Below, in pieces: positions 20,274-29,036 of a stretch of DNA of 64,000 bases. Origin of the DNA: an uncultured Roseovarius sp. (GTDB lineage Bacteria; Pseudomonadota; Alphaproteobacteria; Rhodobacterales; Rhodobacteraceae); NCBI GenBank assembly GCA_947503145.1, contig CANNCP010000002.1, positions 186,001 to 250,000 of the forward strand, read 5' to 3'. Position 1 is the stretch's first letter. Every line of letters begins with the position of its first letter. Under the pieces are notes generated by a model. It was not told the origin of the DNA and searched no databases. It saw nothing but the letters and a program-made list of their open reading frames with translations. A program made the position numbers and the translations under genes.

Positions 20274-21028
20274 TTACCCGTTCCGGGCAGGGTGAAACCA
20301 TGTGCATGAAATATTTCCAGCGCCTCTGCACTGCGCAAATACGCAACGAAATCCTCGCCGCGGGCCGTGACCGCCGCCACGGGATAGACGATCGGCGAAT
20401 GGCTGTCCTGCGGCACGGAATACAGCGTCGTCACACGCGGCTCGGCAACGGCGTCGGTGGCATAGACCGCCCCCAGCGGGGCCTCGCCCAACGCCACCAG
20501 CGCCAGCGCGGCACGCACATTTTCGGTTTCGGCCAAATGCGGGCGCAATGCCTCCCATAGCCCGGCATGCTCCATCCATGCGCGGGCATAAATGCCGGCC
20601 GGTACGGCTTCGGTCTGGCCCAGCGCCAGCCGCCGCCCGGCCAGACGCGCGATAAGCGCCTCGGCGTCGGCCTCGGGCAGGGGCGCTGCGCCCACGGGTC
20701 CGACCAGCACCAGCGCATTGCCGAGCAGATCGTACCGCGTTCCCGGACGCAGGTGGCCGGCCTCTTCCAGCCAGTCCATCCAGGCGCTGTTGGCCAACAG
20801 AACGACATCCGCAGGCGCGCCCAGCGTAACCTGCCGGGCCATCGTTCCGCTGCCGCCGTAGGACGCAACTGTACGCTCCGGATAGCCCTCTATCACCTCT
20901 TGCAGCGCGTCTTGCAGCGACGCGGCCGCAAAGACCAGGACAGGTTCTTCGGCGCGCGCAGGAGCGCACATCAGTAGCGCCGCGCAAAGCACCGCGGAAA
21001 AGGCGGAAAAGGTGGGGAAACGTATCAT
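20270..21028 (-). CDS. modA: Molybdate-binding periplasmic protein
   Basis: The 252-residue precursor has a Sec signal peptide (about 1-26, ending ARAEEP) and the ModA pattern VFAAASLQDALQEVIEGYP near the mature N-terminus, with SYGGSGTMARQVTLGAPADVVLLAN. It captures molybdate or tungstate for ModBC. I set the start at 21028 because it gives a normal signal peptide; the next in-frame ATG upstream (21049) is possible, and neither has a strong ribosome site. I looked for a ModE-type Mo-box upstream and did not find a convincing one. Confidence 0.93.
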   Translation of the reverse strand: MIRFPTFSAFSAVLCAALLMCAPARAEEPVLVFAAASLQDALQEVIEGYPERTVASYGGSGTMARQVTLGAPADVVLLANSAWMDWLEEAGHLRPGTRYDLLGNALVLVGPVGAAPLPEADAEALIARLAGRRLALGQTEAVPAGIYARAWMEHAGLWEALRPHLAETENVRAALALVALGEAPLGAVYATDAVAEPRVTTLYSVPQDSHSPIVYPVAAVTARGEDFVAYLRSAEALEIFHAHGFTLPGTGK

Positions 21029-21232
21029 GGTGCAGAGTATTGGACGCATGACCGGGCAACGCAAGCCCGCCTTTCGCCACGCTGTCTTGTGGTTCGTGCG
21101 CGCGGCGAGCCTTTTCTGCCCGGTCATCCGGTATTCGGGCAGATGAATCTGGCAATTTGTCGCATTGAACGCTTATATTGCCACTCAGATATGAAAGATA
21201 AGACACAACCGCAGGGCAGAGCAAAGGGCGCG

Positions 21233-21709
21233 ATGACCGTGCTGGACACCCAACAGGCCCCCATTGCATTGAAGGATGCACACAAGAGTGACGTGCGAAC
21301 GCAATTCGCCGCGCTATGTTACCACATGGTCCGGGACAAGCCCGAAATCCTGCTGATCACCTCGCGGCGCTCGCGGCGCTGGATCATCCCCAAGGGCTGG
21401 CCGATTGACGGCAAGACCCCGGCACAGGTTGCGCTGACCGAAGCCTGGGAAGAAGCCGGCGTGCAGGGCAAGGTGCATGAACGCTGTCTGGGTCTTTTTT
21501 CCTATCACAAGGCACTCGGGGCCGAACGCGGCGTTCCGTGTGTTGCGATGGTCTATGCAGTGCGGGTGAAATCGCTGGCCGCCGATTACCCCGAGGCAGA
21601 CCAGCGCAAGCGAAAATGGCTACGCCCAAAGAAGGCCGCCGCACTGATCACCGAGCCTGAACTGGCACATATCGTGCGGAACTTTCACCCCAGGCTGTTA
21701 AAGCTCTGA
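21233..21709 (+). CDS. NUDIX hydrolase
   Basis: The protein (158 residues from 21233) has a NUDIX fold with the box region GWPIDGKTPAQVALTEAWEEAGV. The metal-binding EExG core is intact, but the first Glu and the Arg of the classical Gx5Ex7REUxEExGU are Lys and Thr. RRWIIPKGWP resembles diphosphoinositol polyphosphate phosphohydrolase-like bacterial members, so the substrate may be a nucleoside or inositol-type diphosphate; this is uncertain. I prefer the ATG at 21233 (AAGGG upstream) over an in-frame ATG at 21191 without a ribosome site. Confidence 0.85.
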   Translation: MTVLDTQQAPIALKDAHKSDVRTQFAALCYHMVRDKPEILLITSRRSRRWIIPKGWPIDGKTPAQVALTEAWEEAGVQGKVHERCLGLFSYHKALGAERGVPCVAMVYAVRVKSLAADYPEADQRKRKWLRPKKAAALITEPELAHIVRNFHPRLLKL

Positions 21710-21775
21710 ACAAAGACGCCCTTGATTTGGTGCGGATTTTGTCTATCTAAAACTCATGTCATTGTGGTTCCGGAT

Positions 21776-22222
21776 ATGATCAAGTTTACGCTGAAATGTG
21801 CAGAAGGACACCAGTTCGACAGCTGGTTTCAGTCCGCATCCACCTTTGACAAGCTGGATGGCGCGGGCATGGTGGCCTGTGCGGTCTGCGGCAACACGGA
21901 TGTGGACAAGGCGATGATGGCCCCCTCGGTGCGGGCGGCCGGGAAACGCAGCAAGGCGGCCCCCTCAACAGCGGACAAAGGTGCGTTGAGCGCCCCCGCC
22001 AGCCCCGCTGAACAGGCCCTTGCGCAACTGCGCAAGGAAATCGAGAAGAGCTCGGAATATGTCGGGCACGACTTTGCCCGCGAAGCACGCAACATCCATG
22101 ACGGCACCGCACCAGAGCGCGCCATTTATGGCGAGGCAAAGCCCGAAGAGGCACAAAAGCTGATCAAGGACGGCGTCCCCGTCACCCCCCTGCCGTTTCG
22201 TCTCGGGCGCAAATCCAATTGA
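21776..22222 (+). CDS. DUF1178 protein
   Basis: The 148-residue protein begins MIKFTLKCAEGHQFDSWFQSAS and contains a CxxC pair (VACAVCGNTDVDKAMMAP), as in DUF1178. This looks like a small zinc-ribbon domain followed by a variable Ala/Ser-rich linker and a helical C-terminal region (EYVGHDFAREARNIHDG; ERAIYGEA). The family function is unknown to me. It lies between the NUDIX gene (66-bp gap) and the SDR gene (36-bp gap), all rightward, a possible operon. Confidence 0.88.
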   Translation: MIKFTLKCAEGHQFDSWFQSASTFDKLDGAGMVACAVCGNTDVDKAMMAPSVRAAGKRSKAAPSTADKGALSAPASPAEQALAQLRKEIEKSSEYVGHDFAREARNIHDGTAPERAIYGEAKPEEAQKLIKDGVPVTPLPFRLGRKSN

Positions 22223-22258
22223 CCGGCGGCCAGTCTTCGCAGATTTCAGGAGAATAAC

Positions 22259-22903
22259 ATGCATGTGGTGATCACAGGCGCCAATCGTGGAATCGGCGCG
22301 GGGCTGGCAACTGCCTGCGCAGCGCGGGGCGATGAGGTGACCGGCACTTCGCGCCAGGGCGGCGATCTGGCCCGGCTCGACGTGACCGACCCGGCACAGC
22401 ACGCGGCCTTTGCCGCGGCGCTCAATGGGCGTGCTGTCGATCTGCTGGTGTGCAACGCCGGCGTCTATCTGGACAAGGGGCACACGCTGGACAGTGGCTA
22501 TGACGCAGCGTTCTGGGCCGAGACATTCGCCGCCAACGTGACCGGGGTCTTTCTGACGGTGCAGGCGCTGCTGCCCGCGCTGGAGCGCAGCACGCAGCCA
22601 AAGATCGCAATCATTTCCAGCAAGATGGCCAGCCAGACCCATGCACCAGGCGGCAGCTACATCTACCGCGCCTCCAAGGCGGCAGTGCTGAACCTGGGCC
22701 GCAACCTGGCCGTCGACCTGCGCCCGCGCGGCATTGCGGTCGGCATCTACCACCCCGGCTGGGTACGCACGGATATGGGCGGCAGCAAAGCCAGCATCAA
22801 CACCAAGGACTCGGTGGACGGGTTAATGGCCCGTTTTGACGATCTGGACATGGGCACAACCGGTGCGTTTCTGAACTGGGACGGACGACCGCATGATTTT
22901 TAA
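22259..22903 (+). CDS. Short-chain dehydrogenase/reductase
   Basis: The 214-residue protein has the nucleotide-binding TGANRGIG (6-13), NAGV (66-69), and the catalytic Ser120/121, Tyr136 and Lys140 (YRASK) of classical SDR enzymes. The short length and the VRTDMGG region resemble the CsgA/C-factor-like SDR subgroup. The substrate cannot be told from sequence. The ATG has an AGGAG site eight bases upstream, and a DUF2241 gene follows 12 bp after the stop. Confidence 0.9.
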   Translation: MHVVITGANRGIGAGLATACAARGDEVTGTSRQGGDLARLDVTDPAQHAAFAAALNGRAVDLLVCNAGVYLDKGHTLDSGYDAAFWAETFAANVTGVFLTVQALLPALERSTQPKIAIISSKMASQTHAPGGSYIYRASKAAVLNLGRNLAVDLRPRGIAVGIYHPGWVRTDMGGSKASINTKDSVDGLMARFDDLDMGTTGAFLNWDGRPHDF

Positions 22904-22915
22904 GGGCGCGCAAAG

Positions 22916-23308
22916 ATGACCGGCGAGCACGATCTGGACACGCTGCTTGCCAGTATGGATCCGGTACTTGATCCGGAGATTTATGTTTTCGTCACGCTCA
23001 AGGATCGCCACCTGCCCACGGGCATAGCTCCTCGGATGACCTTTCAGGAAGCCGAAGGCACGACATTGATCCTTACCCGTGCCGAAGCGAAAGCGGCGGC
23101 GCTGCCCTATGCTTTTGCTGCACGCATGATCACGCTCAACGTGCATTCGGCTCTGGAGGCTGTCGGTTTCATCGCTCGTGTGGCCACGGCGCTCGCCGCG
23201 CACGGCATGGGCGTCAACCCCGTCGCGGGCTATTATCACGATCACCTTTTTGTTCCCCAAGACCGCGCCGACGACGCGATCCGAATATTACGAACCCTCG
23301 CGGGCTAA
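22916..23308 (+). CDS. ACT-domain DUF2241 protein
   Basis: The 130-residue protein fits DUF2241 (ACT_3). An N-terminal half with SMDPVLDPEIYVFVTLKD and a FQEAEGTTLILTRAEA stretch is followed by an ACT-like half (RMITLNVHSALEAVGFIARVATALAAHGMGVNPVAGYYHDHLFV). ACT domains usually bind amino acids or similar small ligands. It lies just upstream of lysC, itself an ACT-domain enzyme, with a 133-bp gap; whether the two are functionally linked is not known. Confidence 0.87.
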   Translation: MTGEHDLDTLLASMDPVLDPEIYVFVTLKDRHLPTGIAPRMTFQEAEGTTLILTRAEAKAAALPYAFAARMITLNVHSALEAVGFIARVATALAAHGMGVNPVAGYYHDHLFVPQDRADDAIRILRTLAG

Positions 23309-23441
23309 CGTTGTTCTACGCGCCGAAAACAGCCCGGACAATCTGCACTTTCGGGCTTGCACGGCAGCGGTGCCACTTGCTCTTGTGCTGAACGCAGCGT
23401 AAACTCGCGCGCGACCTACCAGGCAGACCAAGGACACCTCT

Positions 23442-24680
23442 ATGCCCGTGCTCGTAATGAAATTCGGTGGCACATCTGTTGCCAATCTTGATCGCATCCG
23501 CCGCGCCGCCAAGCGCGTGGGCGTCGAGGTGGCCAAGGGATATGACGTGATCGTCATCGTTTCGGCCATGTCGGGCAGGACAAACGAACTGGTGGGCTGG
23601 GTAAACGAGACCTCACCGCTGTTTGACGCGCGCGAATACGATGCCGTCGTCAGTTCAGGCGAGAACGTGACAGCCGGCCTCATGGCGCTCACCTTGCAGG
23701 AAATGGACGTGCCCGCGCGCAGTTGGCAGGGCTGGCAGGTGCCGGTGCGCACGTCCTCGGCGCATTCCGCCGCCCGGATCGAGGAAATTCCGACGGACAA
23801 CATCAATGCCAAGTTCGGTGAGGGCATGCGCGTCGCCGTCGTCGCCGGTTTTCAGGGCGTCAGCGCTGAGGGCCGCATCACCACGCTGGGCCGCGGCGGC
23901 AGCGACACCACCGCCGTCGCCTTTGCTGCCGCCTTCGAGGCAGAACGCTGCGACATCTACACGGACGTTGACGGCGTCTATACCACCGACCCGCGCATCG
24001 CATCAAAAGCGCGCAAGATGGACAAGATCGCCTACGAGGAAATGCTGGAATTGGCCAGCCTGGGCGCAAAGGTCCTGCAAACCCGTTCCGTGGAACTGGC
24101 GATGCGCTATAAAGTGAAACTGCGCGTGGTCAGCAGTTTCGAGGAACAATCAGATGACGCAGGCACACTGGTCTGCTCCGAGGAGGAAATCATGGAATCC
24201 AACATCGTATCGGGCATCGCCTACAGCCGCGACGAGGCCAAGATGACCCTCATCTCGGTCGCTGACCGACCCGGCATCGCCGCCGCAATATTTGGCCCGC
24301 TGTCAGAGGCGGGTGTGAATGTGGACATGATCATTCAGAACATTTCCGAAGAGGGCCGCACCGACGTTACGTTCTCGTGCCCCATCCAACAGGTGGAACG
24401 CGCCGAAAAGGCGCTGCAACAAGCCGCCGAGCGCGGCGAGATCAACTACCACGATCTGGTGGCCGATACCGATGTGGCCAAGGTGTCTGCAGTAGGAATC
24501 GGCATGCGCAGCCAGTCAGGTGTGGCCGCCCGGATGTTCAAGACGCTCAGCGACGAGGGCGTGAACATCAAGGTCATCGCGACCTCGGAGATCAAAATTT
24601 CCGTGCTGATCGACAGGAAATACATGGAACTCGCCGTTCAGGCGCTGCATGATGCGTTCAAGTTGGATAAGGTGGCCTGA
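23442..24680 (+). CDS. lysC: Aspartate kinase
   Basis: The 412-residue enzyme phosphorylates aspartate, the first step to lysine, threonine, methionine and diaminopimelate. It has the N-terminal KFGGTSVANLDRI, the GRGGSDTTAVAFA and DVDGVYTTDPR kinase motifs, and two C-terminal ACT domains (from about residue 265) expected to bind feedback inhibitors. The length fits class II (LysC-beta-type) kinases. It precedes ptsP by 94 bp. The next enzyme of the pathway, asd, is 30 kb away in this window. Confidence 0.96.
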   Translation: MPVLVMKFGGTSVANLDRIRRAAKRVGVEVAKGYDVIVIVSAMSGRTNELVGWVNETSPLFDAREYDAVVSSGENVTAGLMALTLQEMDVPARSWQGWQVPVRTSSAHSAARIEEIPTDNINAKFGEGMRVAVVAGFQGVSAEGRITTLGRGGSDTTAVAFAAAFEAERCDIYTDVDGVYTTDPRIASKARKMDKIAYEEMLELASLGAKVLQTRSVELAMRYKVKLRVVSSFEEQSDDAGTLVCSEEEIMESNIVSGIAYSRDEAKMTLISVADRPGIAAAIFGPLSEAGVNVDMIIQNISEEGRTDVTFSCPIQQVERAEKALQQAAERGEINYHDLVADTDVAKVSAVGIGMRSQSGVAARMFKTLSDEGVNIKVIATSEIKISVLIDRKYMELAVQALHDAFKLDKVA

Positions 24681-24774
24681 CACAACCCGTGCATGTTGCG
24701 GACATGTTGTCTTGCCGTCTTGATACCGTGCAAGCAGACCGTTCCGAGGGGCGAATCCGGGGATTGCAGGCGAC

Positions 24775-27018
24775 ATGAGCGAGCCGTTCAAGACTGATAG
24801 CCGACAGATGTTGGGCCGCCTGCGTACCGTCATGGCCGACGATGCCGCTGGCCAGACCCGGCTCGACCAGATCACCCAACTGATCGCCGAGGAGATGCAC
24901 ACCGAGGTTTGCTCGATCTACCTTTTCCGCGATGAGGACACGCTGGAACTCTGCGCGACCCAAGGCCTCAACCTTGAGGCGGTACACCAGACCCGCATGC
25001 GTCTGGGCGAGGGTCTGGTCGGTCGCGTGGCCCGCACCGGCACTGTGATCAACACCGACGATGCGCCCGCGACCCGTGGCTTCCGATACATGCCCGAAAC
25101 CGGCGAAGAGGCCTATTCGTCCTTCATGGGCGTACCGGTGCAGCGGCTGGGTGAAAAGCTGGGCGTGCTGGTTGTGCAGTCAAAAGACGGCCGCACATTT
25201 TCCGACGAAGAAGTGTATGCTGTCGAAGTGGTCGCGATGGTACTGGCCGAAATGGCCGAACTGGGGGCATTCACCGGCGAAGGCGCCGCAATGTCCGCAC
25301 GCCACCAGCAATCGGTGCAGTTTCGCGGCACGACCGCGCAGGATGGCACAGCGCGCGGTCATGTCTGGCTGCACGAGCCGCGCGTGGTGGTGACGAACCT
25401 GATCGGCGAGGACCCCGTGCGCGAGCAGGAGCGCCTGAATGAGGCGGTCGAGGAGTTGCGCATCGGCGTCGAGCGGATGCTCAGCTTCGCCCGCAGCGGC
25501 GACAAGGAACAGCTCGAAGTACTCGAAGCCTACCGCATGTTCGCCAATTCCAAGGGCTGGATGCGCCGGATGGAGGAAGACATCGGGCGCGGCCTGTCTG
25601 CCGAGGCCGCCGTCGAAAAGGAGCAATCCACCGCCCGCGCCCGCATGGCCCAGGTCACCGACCCCTATCTGCGCGACCGGCTGCATGATCTGGATGATCT
25701 GTCGAACCGGATGCTGCGCATCCTGACCGGCCAGGGCGGCGAAACGGGGGCTGCAATGCCACCCGATCCGATCCTGATCGCACGCAATATCGGGCCGGCG
25801 GAATTGCTGGATTATGGCCGCTCGCTGAAGGGAATCGTACTGGAGGAAGGATCGGTGGGCAGCCACGCCGCGATCATCGCCCGTGCATTGGCGATTCCGT
25901 TGGTCATTCACGCCGCACGGATCACCACCGAAGCCCTAAATGGCGATCCGATCCTGGTAGACGGCGATCAGGGCATTGCCCATCTGCGGCCTGACGATAC
26001 GGTGTTCGCCGCCTTCCGCGACAAGATGGCGATGCAGGCCAAGGCACAGGAGCGCTATGCCTCGATCCGCGAAAAGCCCGCCCTTACCCTCTGCGGGCAG
26101 ACGATCTCGCTGACCATGAATGCGGGCCTGATGGCCGATCTGCCCAGCCTCGAAGGATCCGGCGCCAATGGCGTCGGCCTCTTTCGCACCGAATTGCAGT
26201 TTCTTATCCGCAGCCAGATGCCGCGCCGGTCCGAACTAAGCGAGCTTTACGCGAGGGTCATGGACGCCGCACATGGCAAGCCTGTGGTGTTCCGCACTCT
26301 CGATATCGGCTCGGACAAGGTAGTGCCCTACATGAAGCCCACGGACGAACCGAACCCGGCGATGGGCTGGCGGGCGATTCGCGTCGGCCTCGACAAGCCG
26401 GGCATGATGCGCATGCAGCTTCAGGCGCTCATTCGTGGCGCCAACGGGCGGCCGCTGACGGTCATGTTTCCCTTCGTCGCCCAGCGCGACGAATACGCCG
26501 CCGCCCGTGCCGAGATGGACAAGGCGATGGAACGCGAGCGCATTCTTGGCCACCCCTTGCCCGAGACGCTGAAGATTGGTGCAATGCTGGAGACACCCAG
26601 CCTCGCGTTCGCACCTGACAAGTTCTACCAAGAGGTCGATTTCCTCTCGATCGGCGGCAACGACCTCAAGCAGTTCTTCTTTGCCGCAGACCGCGAGAAC
26701 GAGCGCGTGCGCCGCCGGTACGACACGCTCAATGTCAGCTTTCTGACGTTCCTGCAAAATATCGTCGAGCGCTGCACGAGAACCGGCACACCGCTCAGCT
26801 TCTGCGGCGAGGATGCCGGTCGGCCGGTCGAGGCCGCCTGCCTTGCCGCCATAGGGCTGCGCACCCTGTCGATGCGCCCGGCCTCCATCGGACCGGTCAA
26901 GTCGATCCTGCGCCGGACCCATCTGGGAGAGTTGCGCGACACCATAGAAGATGCCAGCGCACGCGGCGACCAGTCGGTGCGCGGCGCGGTCATGGAGTAC
27001 CTGCGCGGTAAGCTCTGA
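24775..27018 (+). CDS. ptsP: PTS-Ntr enzyme I (PtsP)
   Basis: The 747-residue protein has an N-terminal GAF domain (about 20-165) followed by PTS enzyme I domains. The phospho-histidine is His364 in EEGSVGSHAAIIARALAIP, and the PEP-binding barrel shows LFRTELQFL, FRTLDIGSDK and SIGGNDLKQFFFAADR. It starts the nitrogen-related phosphotransfer chain PtsP to NPr to EIIA-Ntr, which in alphaproteobacteria affects potassium uptake, stringent response and nitrogen control. In studied cases the GAF domain senses glutamine. lysC-ptsP adjacency is a recurrent alphaproteobacterial arrangement. Confidence 0.95.
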   Translation: MSEPFKTDSRQMLGRLRTVMADDAAGQTRLDQITQLIAEEMHTEVCSIYLFRDEDTLELCATQGLNLEAVHQTRMRLGEGLVGRVARTGTVINTDDAPATRGFRYMPETGEEAYSSFMGVPVQRLGEKLGVLVVQSKDGRTFSDEEVYAVEVVAMVLAEMAELGAFTGEGAAMSARHQQSVQFRGTTAQDGTARGHVWLHEPRVVVTNLIGEDPVREQERLNEAVEELRIGVERMLSFARSGDKEQLEVLEAYRMFANSKGWMRRMEEDIGRGLSAEAAVEKEQSTARARMAQVTDPYLRDRLHDLDDLSNRMLRILTGQGGETGAAMPPDPILIARNIGPAELLDYGRSLKGIVLEEGSVGSHAAIIARALAIPLVIHAARITTEALNGDPILVDGDQGIAHLRPDDTVFAAFRDKMAMQAKAQERYASIREKPALTLCGQTISLTMNAGLMADLPSLEGSGANGVGLFRTELQFLIRSQMPRRSELSELYARVMDAAHGKPVVFRTLDIGSDKVVPYMKPTDEPNPAMGWRAIRVGLDKPGMMRMQLQALIRGANGRPLTVMFPFVAQRDEYAAARAEMDKAMERERILGHPLPETLKIGAMLETPSLAFAPDKFYQEVDFLSIGGNDLKQFFFAADRENERVRRRYDTLNVSFLTFLQNIVERCTRTGTPLSFCGEDAGRPVEAACLAAIGLRTLSMRPASIGPVKSILRRTHLGELRDTIEDASARGDQSVRGAVMEYLRGKL

Positions 27019-27040
27019 TCGACGCAGGCGACCTCAAAGC

Positions 27041-27057
27041 CTTCGCAAAACGCTCTA
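27041..27057. repeat. GCAAAACGC repeat-family copy between ptsP and the EcsC gene
   Basis: CTTCGCAAAACGCTCTAG lies in the 36-bp gap between convergent genes and includes the stop codon of the EcsC-type gene. It shares GCAAAACGC with copies at 13581, 37961 and (reverse) 60547. Short and partial. Confidence 0.4.
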
Positions 27058-27825
27058 GCCCCGCTTGACCGGCTGCTTGACCCGCGCGCGAAACGCCTCG
27101 ATCAGTTCCGCGTGATCACGGTCAGATAAAACCGCCAATTGGCGCAGGCCGAAATGCACATGCGCCATCTGCTGGTAGTAGCTGGTATAGGCATAGTTCG
27201 TCGCCGCACCCGCCGCCGCGCCCAGCACCGGCACCATCTGCGCCGCCAGCTTCTGACCCAGAACCGTACTGAGGCGCGGTGCGACACGGGCGATCAGCGA
27301 CTGCATCGTCTTGCCTGTGACCGCAACTCGTGTACTGAGAAATGCCAGATCCGCCCCGTCATCATGGTCCAGCGGCCCGGCAGCGGCAAAGACCTGGATG
27401 CAGTCGAACCGCACCCCTTCCTCGGCGGGGTCAAAGCCTTGTTCTATCGCGACGTCCTGGATCGCGCGCAAAAGGATGGTGGTCGTGATCGGCAGTTCTG
27501 CCATGGCACTCGGCAGGCCGCCAAAACCGCCCGCCGCCCCCATGGCCGTGGTCACGGCACGGTTGAGCCAGCCGGGCTGACCGCCCACCACACTGCGAGA
27601 GCCGTGGGCCGCCCGCATCGCGATGCGCAAGGCCTGTTCGGTGCCATCGCCCAGCCGGTCACGCATCTCCGGGGGCAACCGGTCCAGCAGCCTTTCTGCC
27701 TGTCCGCCGACCATGTTCAGCACCTGAATACCAAGATTGCCGGCCTGGTTGTGCCTGCGCGCCAGCGCGGTCAGCTTCGCGTCAACGGCCTTGTCGTCAA
27801 TCGGAGGGGCAAGCAGATCCATCAT
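27055..27825 (-). CDS. EcsC-family protein
   Basis: The 256-residue protein matches EcsC, a family named after Bacillus EcsC with unclear function. It has a Gly/Ala-rich helical core (WLNRAVTTAMGAAGGFGGLPSAMAELPITTTILLRAIQDVAIEQG) and a second hydrophobic stretch (VPVLGAAAGAATNYAYTSYYQQMAHVHFGLR), suggesting membrane association. I chose the ATG at 27825 over a GTG at 27876, which would overlap the GNAT gene. It converges on ptsP and follows the GNAT gene by 31 bp. Confidence 0.82.
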   Translation of the reverse strand: MMDLLAPPIDDKAVDAKLTALARRHNQAGNLGIQVLNMVGGQAERLLDRLPPEMRDRLGDGTEQALRIAMRAAHGSRSVVGGQPGWLNRAVTTAMGAAGGFGGLPSAMAELPITTTILLRAIQDVAIEQGFDPAEEGVRFDCIQVFAAAGPLDHDDGADLAFLSTRVAVTGKTMQSLIARVAPRLSTVLGQKLAAQMVPVLGAAAGAATNYAYTSYYQQMAHVHFGLRQLAVLSDRDHAELIEAFRARVKQPVKRG

Positions 27826-27856
27826 CCCGTCAAGATCGGGCGGTTTGATGCAAAAT

Positions 27857-28351
27857 TCAAGGCTTGGACGCAGCACGGGTTACTTTACCCGCGATCCCGT
27901 CCCACGCACCGGGGACAAGCGGTATGCCCAGGATACGTTCCGGGTTGGTCGGCGGCGGCATCTCTACCCCGTCCAGCCGCATGAACCCAAAGCGACCATA
28001 ATAGGGTGCATCACCCACCAGCATCGCGCGCCTCCACCCCAGCGCACGGGCGCGCTTCAGGCTTTCACGGATGAGAAGCCCGCCCAGCCCCTCGCCCTGC
28101 CGTGTCGGGTGTACGGCGACGGGTCCCAGCAACAGCGCATCATGCGCGCCGATGCGCACTGGCCAATAGCGAACCGCACCGCCCAGAATGCCCTCCGCAT
28201 CCCGCGCCACAAGGCTGAGACCGGCCACTGGTGAAATCCCGTCGCGCAGCCGGTAGGACGACAGCGCCTCGCGGCCCGGCGCAAAGCACAGGTCATAGAG
28301 GCCTTCAACCTCCCACCAGTCGTCTCGTGTTTCTGGGCGCAGCTCTGGCAC
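27857..28351 (-). CDS. GNAT-family N-acetyltransferase
   Basis: The 164-residue protein is a GNAT acetyltransferase: the acetyl-CoA-binding motif A appears as LLGPVAVHPTRQGEGLGGLLIRESLKRAR, followed by GDAPYYGRFGFM, typical of the YhbS-like subgroup. The substrate is unknown. I chose the GTG at 28351 (V-PELRPETRDDW) because GAGGA lies seven bases upstream and homologues start at this point; an upstream GTG at 28396 lacks such a site. It is followed by the EcsC gene on the same strand. Confidence 0.85.
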   Translation of the reverse strand: MPELRPETRDDWWEVEGLYDLCFAPGREALSSYRLRDGISPVAGLSLVARDAEGILGGAVRYWPVRIGAHDALLLGPVAVHPTRQGEGLGGLLIRESLKRARALGWRRAMLVGDAPYYGRFGFMRLDGVEMPPPTNPERILGIPLVPGAWDGIAGKVTRAASKP

Positions 28352-28443
28352 GCAGGCATCCTCGGTCCGATTTACGGGTGGCAAAGCGCCTAGCACGACG
28401 TTAGGTCTGGCACAAACCCAGATCAGTGATCCGCCGAGGCCAG

Positions 28444-29028
28444 ATGTTCTACGAACCCAAAAACGGACATGGACTGCCGCACAACCCGTTCAATGCCATC
28501 GTGTCTCCGCGCCCGATCGGCTGGATTTCGACCCGCAGCGCGGATGGCGTGCGCAACCTGGCGCCCTATTCGTTCTTTAATGCCGTGGCCTATGTGCCGC
28601 CGCAGGTGATGTTCGCCTCCACCGGCAACAAGGATTCGGTGCGCAACATCCGCGAAACCGGGGTTTTCTGCACCAACGTCGTGGCGCAGGACATGCGCCA
28701 CCCGATGAACGCCACCTCCGCCGCCGTCGCGCGCGATGTGGACGAGTTCGCACATGCGGGGTTGCAGGCTACCGAGTGCACCACCATTGATTGCCCCCGG
28801 ATCACAGGCGTACCCGCCTCGATGGAGTGCCGGATGACGCATATCCTGGAACTGGCGGGCGTGGATAACTACGCTATTTTCGGTGAGGTCACCGGCGTGC
28901 ATATCCGCGACAATTGCCTGGTGGACGGGCATTTCGACGTAACCACGTTCCAGCCGCTCTCGCGGCTCGGGTATCGCGATTATGCCGTGGTCGAAAACGT
29001 CTTTTCCCTGGATCGCCCCGACAACTGA
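28444..29028 (+). CDS. Flavin reductase-like FMN-binding protein
   Basis: The 194-residue protein has the flavin-reductase-like split-barrel pattern: NPFNAIVSPRPIGWISTRSADGVRNLAPYSFFNAVAYVPPQVMFAS (in pieces, PRPIGWIST and N.APYSFFN are diagnostic), then KDSVRNIRETG and FGEVTGVHI. Members bind FMN and act as flavin reductases or unknown oxidoreductases. The start at 28444 has GAGG nine bases upstream. The gene ends 8 bp before the convergent AEC transporter gene. The specific role is unknown. Confidence 0.88.
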   Translation: MFYEPKNGHGLPHNPFNAIVSPRPIGWISTRSADGVRNLAPYSFFNAVAYVPPQVMFASTGNKDSVRNIRETGVFCTNVVAQDMRHPMNATSAAVARDVDEFAHAGLQATECTTIDCPRITGVPASMECRMTHILELAGVDNYAIFGEVTGVHIRDNCLVDGHFDVTTFQPLSRLGYRDYAVVENVFSLDRPDN

Positions 29029-29036
29029 CGCACGCC

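Noticed and set aside
21029..21190. Possible ModE-type Mo-box upstream of modA
   Set aside because: GCTTATATTGC is vaguely similar but lacks the second half-site of the known palindrome.
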